Below, piece by piece: positions 33,237 through 42,359 of a stretch of DNA of 64,000 nucleotides; the first letter of the stretch is position 1; each line of letters starts with the position of its first letter. The position numbers and the translations under genes are program-made. This DNA comes from Mariniphaga sediminis (GTDB lineage: Bacteria > Bacteroidota > Bacteroidia > Bacteroidales > Prolixibacteraceae). The stretch covers positions 124,001 to 188,000 of the forward strand of contig NZ_QWET01000003.1 of the NCBI RefSeq assembly GCF_003573545.1, in the 5' to 3' direction. The notes beneath the pieces were generated by a model that saw only the letters and a program-made list of their open reading frames with translations, searched no databases and had not been told where the DNA came from.

Positions 33237-34760
33237 ATGAAACTTTTTTCTACAAAACAAATAGCTGAAGTCGACAGATTCACGATTGAAAACGAACCTG
33301 TTACCGACATCGATCTGATGGAACGGGCGGCCATGCAAATTACAACCTGGATAGACCAACGTTTTTCTGAAGAAAACAAAATGGTTTTCTTTGCCGGTCC
33401 GGGTAATAACGGTGGCGATGCGTTGGCTGTTTCCCGCCAGTTGGCGGAACGCGGATACCGGGGGGCGGTTTACCTTCTCGATTTTGGCAAGCCACTGAAA
33501 GGCTCTCCGGCCATCAATTGGAAACGCCTGGAGGAACAGGGGAAAGTGGAATTGCACCGGATTCAATCCATCGATGACTTTCCTGAAACAAACCCTTCCG
33601 ATATACTTATTGACGGGCTGTTCGGATCCGGTTTGTCTCGTCCGCTCGAAGGACTTCCGGCATCCATTGTTCGTAAAATCAATGGTTTGCCCAACAAAGT
33701 GATTGCTATTGATATTCCCAGTGGATTGATGGGGGAAGACAATTCCGGAAATATTCCGGAGAATATTGTAAATGCTTATTTTACGCTGACGTTACAGTTC
33801 CCGAAAATCAGTTTCCTTTTTTCTGAAAACGAACGATATACAGGTAGTTGGGAAGTTCTCCCCATTGGATTGCATCCTGAAGGGATAGCTCAAACACCTT
33901 CGAAACTGTTTCTTGTGGATAAGAAGGAGGTGACAGGAATGATTCCCCGGCGTTCCAGGTTTGCCCATAAAGGTACGTTTGGACATGCGCTGCTGATTGC
34001 CGGGAGTTATGGAAAAATGGGTGCTTCGGTACTGGCATCCAAAGCCTGTTTGCGGGCAGGTACCGGATTACTCACCTCGCATGTGCCCCGAATGGGGTAT
34101 TCCATTATTCAGACGGCGGTTCCTGAAGCTATGACAAGTGTTGATCCGCACGACTCTATTTTTACTGAATTTCCGGATTTATCACCGTTCACAGCAGTTG
34201 GTATCGGACCGGGAATCGGTGTAAAAAGTAATACGCGAAAAGCGTTGCATGAATTGCTTGAAAAAGTACAAGTGCCGATAGTATTCGATGCCGATGCGCT
34301 AAATATTTTATCCGAAAATAAGGAGTGGCTGAAACAGCTTCCTGAAAACTCGATCCTAACACCTCACCCTGGGGAATTTCGGAGGCTGGCAGGAGAGTCT
34401 GTCAACACCTGGGAACGGATACAACAGCAGCGGCAAATGGCCAGAGAGTTGAAAGTAATTATCGTACTGAAAGGGGCTTTTACCACCATTGCCATGCCCG
34501 ACGGAAAACTGTTTTTTAATGCGACCGGCAATCCCGGGATGGCTACCGCCGGAAGCGGAGATACACTCACCGGAATTATTCTCGGATTACTGGCTCAAAG
34601 CCTGCCTCCCCAGCATGCTGCTGTTGTGGGAGTGTTTTTACATGGACTGGCCGGTGATCTGGCTGCCAGAAAGAAATCAATCAATGCCCTTATTGCAAGC
34701 GATATTACCGAATTTTTGGGAGAGGCCTTTCTGGAGATGGAATCCGTTTCTGCGTTTTGA
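33237..34760 (+). CDS. nnr: Bifunctional NAD(P)H-hydrate epimerase / ADP-dependent dehydratase
   Basis: Nnr repairs hydrated NADH and NADPH: the N-terminal domain epimerises R- to S-NAD(P)HX and the C-terminal domain dehydrates it with ADP. The 507-residue fusion has YjeF-N features (FAGPGNNGGDALAVSRQL, DILIDGLFGSGLSRPLEG, IAIDIPSGLMGEDN). The ribokinase-like C-terminal domain shows HKGTFGHALLIAGSYGKMGA, IVFDADALNIL, LTPHPGEFRRLAG and GNPGMATAGSGDTLTGII with the catalytic Asp. It is divergent from the NAD synthesis operon nadBC, a sensible pairing. Confidence 0.95.
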   Translation: MKLFSTKQIAEVDRFTIENEPVTDIDLMERAAMQITTWIDQRFSEENKMVFFAGPGNNGGDALAVSRQLAERGYRGAVYLLDFGKPLKGSPAINWKRLEEQGKVELHRIQSIDDFPETNPSDILIDGLFGSGLSRPLEGLPASIVRKINGLPNKVIAIDIPSGLMGEDNSGNIPENIVNAYFTLTLQFPKISFLFSENERYTGSWEVLPIGLHPEGIAQTPSKLFLVDKKEVTGMIPRRSRFAHKGTFGHALLIAGSYGKMGASVLASKACLRAGTGLLTSHVPRMGYSIIQTAVPEAMTSVDPHDSIFTEFPDLSPFTAVGIGPGIGVKSNTRKALHELLEKVQVPIVFDADALNILSENKEWLKQLPENSILTPHPGEFRRLAGESVNTWERIQQQRQMARELKVIIVLKGAFTTIAMPDGKLFFNATGNPGMATAGSGDTLTGIILGLLAQSLPPQHAAVVGVFLHGLAGDLAARKKSINALIASDITEFLGEAFLEMESVSAF

Positions 34761-34971
34761 GATTTTATATATCAGAATTTCCTTTTGATATTCAGCTAAT
34801 GGATGCTGTTAATGTAGTTTTTATAACAGAATTTGCAGAGTAGGAGCTTTTGCTTGTGCGAAGGATTGGTTCATTTTCGAAACCGTAAAGTCAGTTCGTC
34901 CGGACAGAGAAGTCATGGTCTGCATAGCCAGAGGCAAATCCTGGTATGTTATCTTCTCTTCCAAAATATTG

Positions 34972-34979
34972 TACCTTTG
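34972..34979 (+). promoter_or_regulatory. Candidate -7 element of the U32 gene
   Basis: TACCTTTG is an exact TAnnTTTG match 21 bases before the ATG at 35001, implying a very short leader. No -33 TTTG is seen at the usual distance. Confidence 0.45.
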
Positions 34980-35000
34980 TGACCGAAAATTTTACGGATA

Positions 35001-36260
35001 ATGCAACAACGGGAAATTGAAATTATGGCGCCGGTAGGTTCTTATGAATCGCTGATGGCAGCTATCCAGGGAGGGGCAGGTTCAGTTTATTTTGGCGTAG
35101 AGCACCTGAATATGCGGTCACGATCGGCCAATAATTTTACGCTCGGCGATCTGAAAAAGATTGTTGAAATTTCTAATACATACCATGTAAAGACTTACCT
35201 TACCCTCAATGTCGAAATTTTCGACAATGAAACAGAGCAAATGCACGAAGTACTCGATACGGCAAAGGAAGCGGGTGTTTCAGCAGTTATTGCCGCCGAC
35301 ATTTCTGTGATAATGTATGCACGTTCCATTGATTTGGAAGTGCATATTTCCACTCAGGTAAACATAACCAATTTGGAGGCTGTGAAGTTTTATGCCCAAT
35401 TTGCCGATGTGCTGGTGCTGGCCCGCGAAATGAATCTGGGGCGGGTTTGTGAAATTGACAAACAGGTTAAAGAACAGCAGATAAAAGGGCCTTCCGGAAA
35501 CCTCGTAAGGCTTGAAATGTTTGTCCATGGTGCATTGTGTATGGCGGTAAGCGGGAAGTGTTATTTGAGCTTACATGAGATGAATTCTTCAGCCAACCGT
35601 GGTGCCTGCCTGCAAACCTGCCGACGTGCATACACGGTTACCGACAATGAAACAGGGGCTGAGCTGGAGATAGATAACCAATATATTATGTCTCCGAAGG
35701 ACCTGAAGACCATTCATTTTCTGAATAAAATACTGGATGCGGGTGTTTCGGTGCTTAAGATTGAAGGACGTGCCCGTTCACCCGAATACGTGAAGACCAC
35801 CGTGGAATGTTACCATGAAGCGGTAGAATCTTATTTTAGCGGAACCTTCACCGAAGAGAAAATTAAAAATTGGGATGAAAGGCTGGCCTCGGTTTTTAAT
35901 CGCGGCTTTTGGGACGGTTACTATTTGGGACAGCGACTGGGAGAGTGGAGCGCTAATTACGGGTCAAGGGCCACTAAACGAAAAATATACATCGGGAAAT
36001 GCACCAACTATTTTACCAATATCCAGGTGGCCGAATTTAAACTGGAAACACAAAACCTCAAGAAAGGCGACGAAATTATTATTACAGGGCCGACAACCGG
36101 TGTGTTTCAGACTTTTGTAAAAGAAATCCGTTTCGACCTGGACCCCGTGGAAGAAGGATTAAAAGGGCAACGTATTTCAGTGCCGGTAGAAACTAAAATC
36201 CGGCGCTCCGATAAAGTATTTAAGGTAGTGGATGCGAAAGAGGTAAAACAGCGGAGGTAA
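35001..36260 (+). CDS. Peptidase U32 family protein (TrhP/YegQ-like)
   Basis: The 419-residue protein is a TIM-barrel U32 member: IEIMAPVGSYESLMAAIQGGAGSVYFGVEHLNMRS at the start, and the family signature EMFVHGALCMAVSGKCYLS (172-190) with Cys180 and Cys187. RGACLQTCRRAY, SPKDLKTI and VLKIEGRARSPEYV follow, then a small C-terminal beta domain. Members of this branch (E. coli TrhP/YegQ) hydroxylate tRNA uridine-34 with prephenate as oxygen source. The peptidase name is historical for most of them. It stands in its own transcription unit. Confidence 0.88.
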   Translation: MQQREIEIMAPVGSYESLMAAIQGGAGSVYFGVEHLNMRSRSANNFTLGDLKKIVEISNTYHVKTYLTLNVEIFDNETEQMHEVLDTAKEAGVSAVIAADISVIMYARSIDLEVHISTQVNITNLEAVKFYAQFADVLVLAREMNLGRVCEIDKQVKEQQIKGPSGNLVRLEMFVHGALCMAVSGKCYLSLHEMNSSANRGACLQTCRRAYTVTDNETGAELEIDNQYIMSPKDLKTIHFLNKILDAGVSVLKIEGRARSPEYVKTTVECYHEAVESYFSGTFTEEKIKNWDERLASVFNRGFWDGYYLGQRLGEWSANYGSRATKRKIYIGKCTNYFTNIQVAEFKLETQNLKKGDEIIITGPTTGVFQTFVKEIRFDLDPVEEGLKGQRISVPVETKIRRSDKVFKVVDAKEVKQRR

Positions 36261-36326
36261 AATTTGATATACTTATTGGCTTTTCCACAGAGAAAATAAT
36301 ATCTTCATGCCGCGGGAACATAAAAA

Positions 36327-37232
36327 TTGGATATGAGACTAAACCTGCTTTTTTTCATTTTTTGTCTTCTGTTAGCCGAAGTGACGTCCGGACAGATTTT
36401 GAGGTATCGTTTGAGCGTCAATAGTGGTATGGTATTGGGTGAGCCCGGTCAGGCGGAGATAGATCATCCTATGAAAGAACAAGCATCGTATTCGGGAAGC
36501 AAGGATTTCGAGCCAGGCTTTAAGGCAGGAGTGGAATTTGAGATGATGGCTCCGGTTACAGCAGATTTTGAATTGGGCTTGCAGCTGGGTTATAATCAGC
36601 TTTCCGGTCACACGCCCAAAGCTCCGTTGTTCAATTTTTTTCTGTCCCGGCACAACCCGCTTCCCAATTCATATAAATATCCCGATGAAGCATTGATTTA
36701 TGATACAGAATTGTTGAATACCCTGGCAACTGCCAGATGGTATTTTCTTCCTTATAACGATGAGCTGAATATTTTTATGAAACTCTTTGGCGGTGTGGCT
36801 TTTGTTGGGACCGACTTTACATTTCATGATCCGGTTTACCGGGTAAAATATGATGTAGGCGTCCTTTATTCCCGGGGCACACAAAATAGTGAATTTCCCA
36901 AAATGGCCGGCTTCAATGGAGGAGTAGGGTTGGGTGCTACGTATCGTTTGTCTGATAAGATTGACCTTTGTTTTGAGACAACCGTTTCGGCGGTTCGTTC
37001 TGATATTGTGAACGGTGTGCCAAACTTCAATTATGTTGAAACCGGCGAAGAGACAAGTATGCAACGAACCAACGCGCTAACCACAATGGCTCAGGCAAGT
37101 ATCGGAATTATTTATTCAGCTATACCCGACAGGAGGCTTAACAAACGTAATTTTACCCGATCCAGAAAGAGTAATAAAAATCTGTTTTGGAAACGAAAGA
37201 ATAGCAGACCATATTCTAAAAGAAAAAGGTGA
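36327..37232 (+). CDS. Outer membrane beta-barrel-like protein, function unknown
   Basis: The 301-residue protein has a signal peptide (MRLNLLFFIFCLLLAEVTSG; the ATG at 36333 is an equal alternative). Amphipathic strands typical of a small outer membrane barrel follow (FKAGVEFEMMAPVTADFELGLQLGYNQL, MKLFGGVAFVGTDFTF, AGFNGGVGLGATYRLSDKIDLCFETTVSAV). The tail is unusual: about 30 residues rich in Arg, Lys and Asn (RSRKSNKNLFWKRKNSRPYSKRKR). I do not recognise the family. It follows the U32 gene after 66 bases. Confidence 0.65.
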   Translation: MDMRLNLLFFIFCLLLAEVTSGQILRYRLSVNSGMVLGEPGQAEIDHPMKEQASYSGSKDFEPGFKAGVEFEMMAPVTADFELGLQLGYNQLSGHTPKAPLFNFFLSRHNPLPNSYKYPDEALIYDTELLNTLATARWYFLPYNDELNIFMKLFGGVAFVGTDFTFHDPVYRVKYDVGVLYSRGTQNSEFPKMAGFNGGVGLGATYRLSDKIDLCFETTVSAVRSDIVNGVPNFNYVETGEETSMQRTNALTTMAQASIGIIYSAIPDRRLNKRNFTRSRKSNKNLFWKRKNSRPYSKRKR

Positions 37233-37514
37233 ATTGAATTTATATCAAGTATTCAAACTGCATTTTAAAAGTATGTTCCGAAAGGTTTTTGGTAACAGAT
37301 GTTTATTTTTAGAAGTATCAGCTTTTTTGTAATTTTAACCTAAACGATTCATTCATTTTTTAAGAGCTGAGTGTAATTCAGATTAACTTCGGCTGAGGTG
37401 AGGTTAAACTTTTGAAAAGAGAATTACGTACGCATAGTCGTCCCGGGTTGACAGAAAAATGGTTGGATTTTTCAGATTTAAACAATCGATAAAAACAACA
37501 TCAAACAGACTGAT

Positions 37515-38318
37515 ATGGAAAGGGAAGAAAAGCAGGGCCCCAAAAAAATATCGAATAAGTTTTACAACGCAGAACTGAATAAGCTCCAGATTGAACTGGT
37601 AAAATTGCAGGAATGGATTAAGAGAAAAGGGCTGAAGGTTATCGTTATTTTCGAGGGACGGGACGCCGCAGGGAAGGGCGGAACCATTAAAAGGATTACC
37701 CAGGTGCTGAATCCCCGTATTTGCCGGGTTGTTGCACTCGGTACACCTACCGAACGCGAAAAGACCCAATGGTATTTCCAACGGTATGTACCCCACCTTC
37801 CGGCAGCCGGTGAGATGGTTCTTTTTGACCGGAGTTGGTACAACCGCGCAGGGGTGGAAAAGGTGATGGGGTTTTGCACCAACGATGAATATTGGGAATT
37901 TCTTCGCTCCTGCCCCAATTTTGAACGTATGCTGATCCGTTCGGGAATTATTCTTATCAAATATTGGTTTTCGGTAAGCGAGGAGGTGCAGGAAAAAAGA
38001 TTCGGGGCACGTATGTCTGACCCTACAAAACGATGGAAATTAAGTCCCATGGATTTAAAGTCGCGGGAGATGTATGTGGAATACTCCCAAGCAAAAGATG
38101 AAATGTTTGCGTATACTGATACAAAAATAAGTCCCTGGTATATGGTGGATGCCGACAATAAAAAACGTGCGCGCCTGAATTGTATTCACCATCTGTTATC
38201 CATGATATCTTACGAGGATCTCACTCCCGACCCGATGGAACTGCCTCCCCGGAAAGACAGCAAGGGGTATGTAAGGCCGCCCATTGAAGAAATGACCTAT
38301 GTGCCGGAAGTTTATTAA
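37515..38318 (+). CDS. ppk2: Polyphosphate kinase 2 (class I-like)
   Basis: PPK2 moves phosphate between polyphosphate and nucleoside diphosphates, usually driving ADP or GDP phosphorylation. The 267-residue single-domain protein has Walker A IFEGRDAAGKGGTIKR (45-60), the lid and Walker B region LFDRSWYNRAGVEKVMGFC (103-121), and LIKYWFSVSEEVQEKRFGARMSDPTKRWKLSPMD. The C-terminal end SKGYVRPPIEEMTYVPE is family-like. The stop overlaps the convergent DUF1338 gene by 4 bases. The 282-base region upstream (37233-37514) shows no perfect promoter. Confidence 0.93.
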   Translation: MEREEKQGPKKISNKFYNAELNKLQIELVKLQEWIKRKGLKVIVIFEGRDAAGKGGTIKRITQVLNPRICRVVALGTPTEREKTQWYFQRYVPHLPAAGEMVLFDRSWYNRAGVEKVMGFCTNDEYWEFLRSCPNFERMLIRSGIILIKYWFSVSEEVQEKRFGARMSDPTKRWKLSPMDLKSREMYVEYSQAKDEMFAYTDTKISPWYMVDADNKKRARLNCIHHLLSMISYEDLTPDPMELPPRKDSKGYVRPPIEEMTYVPEVY

Positions 38319-39238
38319 TTGTCGAGAGTCCTTGTCATATTGTAAAAGGCTCTTTCCTGGCTTTCAATAAATCCCTGAAAAAGTTTGCGCCCGCCGTTTT
38401 CTTCCACCCAGCCGCGCTGCACCAGTTCTAAATAGCCATACGTCCAGGGAATTTCTTCCATCCCGTTGCTTCCTTTCACCTTAACATCTTCTTTAACCGC
38501 AAAGGTGGCAGACTGTTGCAGCGGACTGTTCTGTTCTCCCTCTTCTTCCTCTTTCATCGGTAACCCCGCCTTTTTTAATGCCTTGCAGGTGGATTTTAAA
38601 TCGGGCCAGGCATCTATATTTTGCCTGTTGACGAGGGCGGCAAAATGGCTTGGCGCATTTCCGTGCAACAGTACCCATGCGGCATAGTGCGACACGTCGT
38701 TTATTCTTAAAATTGTATCCTTTAAGGGCGGTTTCCAGGGACGATGAAAATATCGGGCCAGTTCATTCTCTAGAATTTCAGCCGCCTCGGAAGTCAACTG
38801 GTTATCCTGATTCAGCATGCCGAGGAGTTCGAGCCCCCTGTCGGAAAGTAGGTAGGGAGTGTCGGAAAGGGCAGCAGGCAGCAGGTCTTGTACCCAACCG
38901 GGCAGTTGTGAAACTTCAAGCTGGCTTATAAATATTTTTGGCAATCCTTCGATTTCCGGTTCAAGGTAAACGGCATTCAGCTTTTTCTTTTTGAACGTAT
39001 ATTTTGCAGCCGGGCGGTAACCCAGGCAATCAAAAATATGGCGGATAGATTGTATTCCTTCCGGTTGTTCCCCGGTATGGGTATTCAGCGTACGAAAACC
39101 GATATGATCCGGGAAAAAATGGCCTCCCTTCCTGCTCATCATCTCGTTATAGATTCTGGCATAAGGTACCCGAATTAAAAAAGCCTTTAGAAGATTTATA
39201 ATGAGGCTTGCAGCAATATCATGCGCAGTTTTCTTCAT
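38315..39238 (-). CDS. DUF1338 family protein (2-oxoadipate dioxygenase/decarboxylase-like)
   Basis: The 307-residue protein belongs to DUF1338 (YdcJ/HglS). HglS is a non-heme iron enzyme that turns 2-oxoadipate into D-2-hydroxyglutarate in lysine catabolism. Candidate iron ligands by motif are His45 in FFPDHIGFRT, a His in NDVSHYAAWVLLHGNAPSHFA, and the Glu in YGYLELVQRGW. The middle has AERKG-like helices and an acidic insert EEEEGEQNS. Whether lysine catabolism is its role here is not shown; no other lysine pathway gene is adjacent except the KamA-like gene 1.8 kb away. Confidence 0.8.
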   Translation of the reverse strand: MKKTAHDIAASLIINLLKAFLIRVPYARIYNEMMSRKGGHFFPDHIGFRTLNTHTGEQPEGIQSIRHIFDCLGYRPAAKYTFKKKKLNAVYLEPEIEGLPKIFISQLEVSQLPGWVQDLLPAALSDTPYLLSDRGLELLGMLNQDNQLTSEAAEILENELARYFHRPWKPPLKDTILRINDVSHYAAWVLLHGNAPSHFAALVNRQNIDAWPDLKSTCKALKKAGLPMKEEEEGEQNSPLQQSATFAVKEDVKVKGSNGMEEIPWTYGYLELVQRGWVEENGGRKLFQGFIESQERAFYNMTRTLDN

Positions 39239-39370
39239 ACTTGTTTAAACAGAAAAGAGGTCTTCAGGGTTACCAAAAAAGATGTGTTTTAGAGTATTGT
39301 TTTATTCGAAAATTATACAGGGGATTGGGGAGAGAACAAGCTGCTTTTCCGGCGCCTTGTGGGAGAAGGT

Positions 39371-40291
39371 TTAGTCTTTCTCCGAATGTTGTTTTTTGCT
39401 ATTTTCCATAAAACTGAGTACATCTTGTTTGTCGAAATAAGAGGTAGCACCCAGTTTAGTGGCATTAAGCGCCCCCGCAGCATTCCCAAAATTGAGTGCT
39501 TCCTGCAACGAACTTTTTTGCAGAAAGAAATGGAGAAAGCCTGCTGAAAAGGCCATGCCCGATCCAATATTGTCCTCCATTTCAATGAGGTACCCTGAAT
39601 CAAAAAAGGCTCCCTGCTTTTTATGAAAAGCGAACACCCCTTTTGCTCCCCGGGTAATCAAAACCAAATCGATATTGTATTTATTTACCAGTTGCTCTCC
39701 AAATTTCTCCAGTCCGCCGTTTTGTAAGCCCAGTTTTTCAGTTAGAAAGCCAATCTCTTTTTCCTTTATTCTGACCAGATGGGAAGAAAATAGCAAGTTT
39801 TCAACTACGCTGACATTGAAGAAGTGCTGAAAAAGTTTTAAATCGAAAAATTTGAGAGAGGAAGGAGATTCTTTAATCAATTCACGGATGGTATTTTTTG
39901 AAATACCAAAACGTTGTGGCAGTAATCCGAAAAACAGACAGTCGGCATTGCGTACCAGTTTTAGCGCTTCCGTAGAGAATTCGATATGGTCAAATGCCAC
40001 GTCGGGGGTCACATTAAAAACAGGCTCATTTTTGTTGTCGAAAGTAATGTTTACCGTGCCTGTAGGGAATTCAGAATCGACCTGAACATTGGCAATAGAA
40101 ATTCCCAACTCCTGTAAACGGGCCAGTGCCTCGTTTCCCAGTTCGTCATCTCCCACCCGCGAAAGAAGGTGGCCTTTTTCGCCAAAGGAGTTGCACCGGA
40201 AAACCATGTTAGAAGGCGTTCCCCCTAACACCTTGTTGTGGGGCAGAATATCCCATACAACCTCTCCAAATGCTACAATTTTTTTTCTCAT
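39371..40291 (-). CDS. PfkB-family carbohydrate kinase homologue, probably catalytically inactive
   Basis: The 306-residue protein is clearly of the fructokinase-like PfkB group: AFGEVVWDILPHNKVLGGTPSNMVF, LLSRVGDDELGNEALARL, TGTVNITFDNKNEPVFNV, FGLLPQRFGISKNTIREL. But key motifs are changed. The usual DTVGAGD(A/S)F is DNIGSGMAF, so the catalytic Asp is Met246 (codon ATG at 39554-39556). The usual FDxNLRQHFY is FDLKLFQHFF, and the usual LKLNxEE is VRIKEKE. The frame is intact and it has the best promoter in the window, so it looks expressed, perhaps as a pseudokinase that binds a sugar or regulates. It is divergent from acpH. Confidence 0.8.
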   Translation of the reverse strand: MRKKIVAFGEVVWDILPHNKVLGGTPSNMVFRCNSFGEKGHLLSRVGDDELGNEALARLQELGISIANVQVDSEFPTGTVNITFDNKNEPVFNVTPDVAFDHIEFSTEALKLVRNADCLFFGLLPQRFGISKNTIRELIKESPSSLKFFDLKLFQHFFNVSVVENLLFSSHLVRIKEKEIGFLTEKLGLQNGGLEKFGEQLVNKYNIDLVLITRGAKGVFAFHKKQGAFFDSGYLIEMEDNIGSGMAFSAGFLHFFLQKSSLQEALNFGNAAGALNATKLGATSYFDKQDVLSFMENSKKQHSEKD

Positions 40292-40310
40292 CGGTTTCTT
40301 TTTGCCGCGA

Positions 40311-40342
40311 CAAAAATAGCGATAAATAAAGAAGGATTCAAA
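40311..40342 (-). promoter_or_regulatory. Promoter of the PfkB-like gene (TTTG-N20-TATTTTTG)
   Basis: On the minus strand TTTG (40342-40339), exactly 20 bases, then TATTTTTG (40318-40311). Both boxes match the Bacteroidota consensus fully. The start of transcription would be near 40304, about 13 bases before the ATG. Confidence 0.75.
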
Positions 40343-40384
40343 TTTTGTTTTCTATCTTGTCCATTCGTTTTTAAAAGGGGAAGG

Positions 40385-40981
40385 GTGAACTTTTTAGCAC
40401 ATTTATATTTGTCGGGAGATGACGAGAAATTGCTCACCGGTAATTTTATCGGCGATTATGTGAAGGGTAAAAATTTTTTGAAGTATCCCGGAAAAATAAG
40501 AGAAGGTATCCTTCTTCATCGTCAAATAGATTCATTTACGGATAAACACAGGCTGTTCAGGGAGGTTAAAAAACTATTCCGCGATGAGTTTGGACTGTAT
40601 TCGGGCGTAGTTACCGACCTGGTTTTTGATCATTTTCTGGCCATTGACTGGCGGGCCTATCATCCTTTAACACTTTCCCGGTTTGCCCGTCGTGTTCATG
40701 CAGTGCTGCTTTCCCATTTTTTTTACCTTCCCCCCAGAGTGCAGGGTTTTCTGCCTGTTTTAATCAAAAACAAAAGGCTGGAGTCGTATGCCCGGTTAGA
40801 AGGGATTCAGCAATCGCTTGAAATCATGGGCCGTTACACATCACTTCCTCCCAAATCAGAGACAGCCATTGAAATTTTGCGGCAAAACTTTGACTTCATT
40901 GAGGGCCACTTTGCCCTTTTTATGAACGAAATGATAGACTTTGCAGCGACCGAGACCGGGATACAAATTAAAAAGCCGTAG
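40385..40981 (+). CDS. acpH: Acyl carrier protein phosphodiesterase
   Basis: AcpH (ACP hydrolyase) removes the phosphopantetheine arm from holo-ACP. I use the GTG at 40385, preceded by the purine-rich AAGGGGAAGG, because the protein then begins VNFLAHLYLSGDDEKLLTGNFIGDYVKG, the family N terminus. The longer frame from 40238 overlaps the pfkB start and is not conserved. The 198-residue protein has ILLHRQIDSFTDKHRLFRE and VVTDLVFDHFLAIDW, whose His and Asp residues bind the metal. It is convergent with the KamA-like gene, 9 bases apart. Confidence 0.88.
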   Translation: MNFLAHLYLSGDDEKLLTGNFIGDYVKGKNFLKYPGKIREGILLHRQIDSFTDKHRLFREVKKLFRDEFGLYSGVVTDLVFDHFLAIDWRAYHPLTLSRFARRVHAVLLSHFFYLPPRVQGFLPVLIKNKRLESYARLEGIQQSLEIMGRYTSLPPKSETAIEILRQNFDFIEGHFALFMNEMIDFAATETGIQIKKP

Positions 40982-40990
40982 CCAATTCTT

Positions 40991-42298
40991 TTATGCCTGC
41001 ATCCCGTAATACGCTTCTTCTTCGAAGAAAAAGCTGGACTCCCCGAATGCCGGTTCCAAATCATCAATCCAAATAGCGTCCGGGTTGTATTTGGCAAAGA
41101 ATGGTTTATCCACCCAGCTGGACTCTCTACCCTGCAGAAAATTCAGTACGAAAATTTTTTCTCCTTTTACCTCAGAAACACCAACAATCTGAATCTTTCC
41201 CGGATGACACGACATGCTCGGGCCTTTTACCGTACGGCAAATTCCGCTCACCTGGTTGTAGGCACTTCGAAAGATTTGCCATGCCCTGTTCAGCGAAACA
41301 GCAAAATAATCCTGCGCTCCGGTATCGCGTGCAATAAACATGTAGTAAGGAATAATACCCATTTTTACCTGCTCCTTCCAGTTTTCAGCCCACAAATCGG
41401 AGCTGGCGTTAATATGCCTGAGGATCGGAGACTGGGAGCGTATTTGTACTCCGGCGGCAATCAACCGTTTCACCGCTTCTTTCACCGCTTTGGTTTTTAA
41501 TTCGCCGGGGTGATTGAAGTGGGCCATCAAGGCAATATTGATCCCTTTCTTTTTCATTTTTTTGAAAAGACGGATCAGATCGTCGGCATCGTTGTCGGTA
41601 GTGAAGCGGTAAGGCCAGTATGCCAATGATTTTGTTCCGATGCGGATGTTTTTCAGGTTCGGAATATCTGCTTCTGCAAGCGCATCGAAATAGGTTTCAA
41701 AAAAGCGGGTTTTCATGACGGCCGGATCGCCTCCGGTAAAAAGGACATCGGTAATTTGCGGGTTGGCTTTTAAGTAACGGATGAGGGTATCTGCTTCTTT
41801 CATGGCAAACTTGAACTCATTGAGTGCAAACTGTGGCCACCGGAAACAGAAGGTGCAATAAGCGTGGCAGGTTTGTCCCTGGGTAGGGAAAAACAGCATG
41901 GTTTCGCGGTATTTATGTTGTATGCCGTTCAGTTTTTTCCCTTCGAAAACGGGGACATTGCTTTCCTGTCCGGCGGGGTTGGGGTTGAGTTTCAGCCTGA
42001 TTTTCCGGACCGCTTCCTGTACTTCTTTTTTGGAAACTCCGCTTTTTAACAGGGAAGCAACGGTGCCGAAATCAGCCTTGTCGAGCATCTCTTTCTGCGG
42101 GAAATTCAGGATAAAAAACGGGTCTTTTTCAAAATTGTCCCACTCAATCAGTTCATCCACTACGTAATTATTGGTTTTGAACGGTAAAACCGTTCCAACT
42201 ACTTCAATGTCAAATTTCTGTTCTTCAGATAAATAATCCATTTGAGGGATTTCCCTGAAATTGTGTAAAGAAAAAGATTTGTACTCCACCATAAGCAA
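40991..42298 (-). CDS. KamA-like radical SAM protein (lysine 2,3-aminomutase family)
   Basis: The 435-residue protein has the radical SAM cluster motif CHAYCTFCF (Cys144, Cys148, Cys151), with FTGGDPAVMKTR after it (the GGD SAM-binding segment) and IRIGTKSLAYWPYRF. It resembles lysine 2,3-aminomutase over the barrel. However, the PLP-lysine segment usual in true aminomutases (a Gly-rich PGGGGK) is not seen; the matching place reads MSCHPGKIQIVG, with one Lys that might serve. So the substrate is uncertain. In salt-stressed microbes KamA homologues make beta-lysine osmolytes with AblB, but no ablB is nearby. Confidence 0.75.
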   Translation of the reverse strand: MLMVEYKSFSLHNFREIPQMDYLSEEQKFDIEVVGTVLPFKTNNYVVDELIEWDNFEKDPFFILNFPQKEMLDKADFGTVASLLKSGVSKKEVQEAVRKIRLKLNPNPAGQESNVPVFEGKKLNGIQHKYRETMLFFPTQGQTCHAYCTFCFRWPQFALNEFKFAMKEADTLIRYLKANPQITDVLFTGGDPAVMKTRFFETYFDALAEADIPNLKNIRIGTKSLAYWPYRFTTDNDADDLIRLFKKMKKKGINIALMAHFNHPGELKTKAVKEAVKRLIAAGVQIRSQSPILRHINASSDLWAENWKEQVKMGIIPYYMFIARDTGAQDYFAVSLNRAWQIFRSAYNQVSGICRTVKGPSMSCHPGKIQIVGVSEVKGEKIFVLNFLQGRESSWVDKPFFAKYNPDAIWIDDLEPAFGESSFFFEEEAYYGMQA

Positions 42299-42339
42299 AA
42301 AAATTTATAAAGAACTGAATATTCATTCTTTTTTGTAAT

Positions 42340-42359
42340 AATGTTCCCGCCGGAACATT
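42340..42359. repeat. Perfect inverted repeat between rodA and the KamA-like gene
   Basis: AATGTTCC-CGCC-GGAACATT is a perfect 8-bp inverted repeat with a 4-base spacer, 42 bases upstream of the KamA-like ATG and 107 bases past the rodA stop. Neither strand has a T-run after it, so it is not an obvious terminator. It may be an operator of the KamA-like gene. Confidence 0.4.

Noticed and set aside
40238-40384. Longer start for acpH
   Set aside because: It overlaps the divergent pfkB-like gene and its promoter; the GTG at 40385 gives the conserved VNFLAHLYLSG start.
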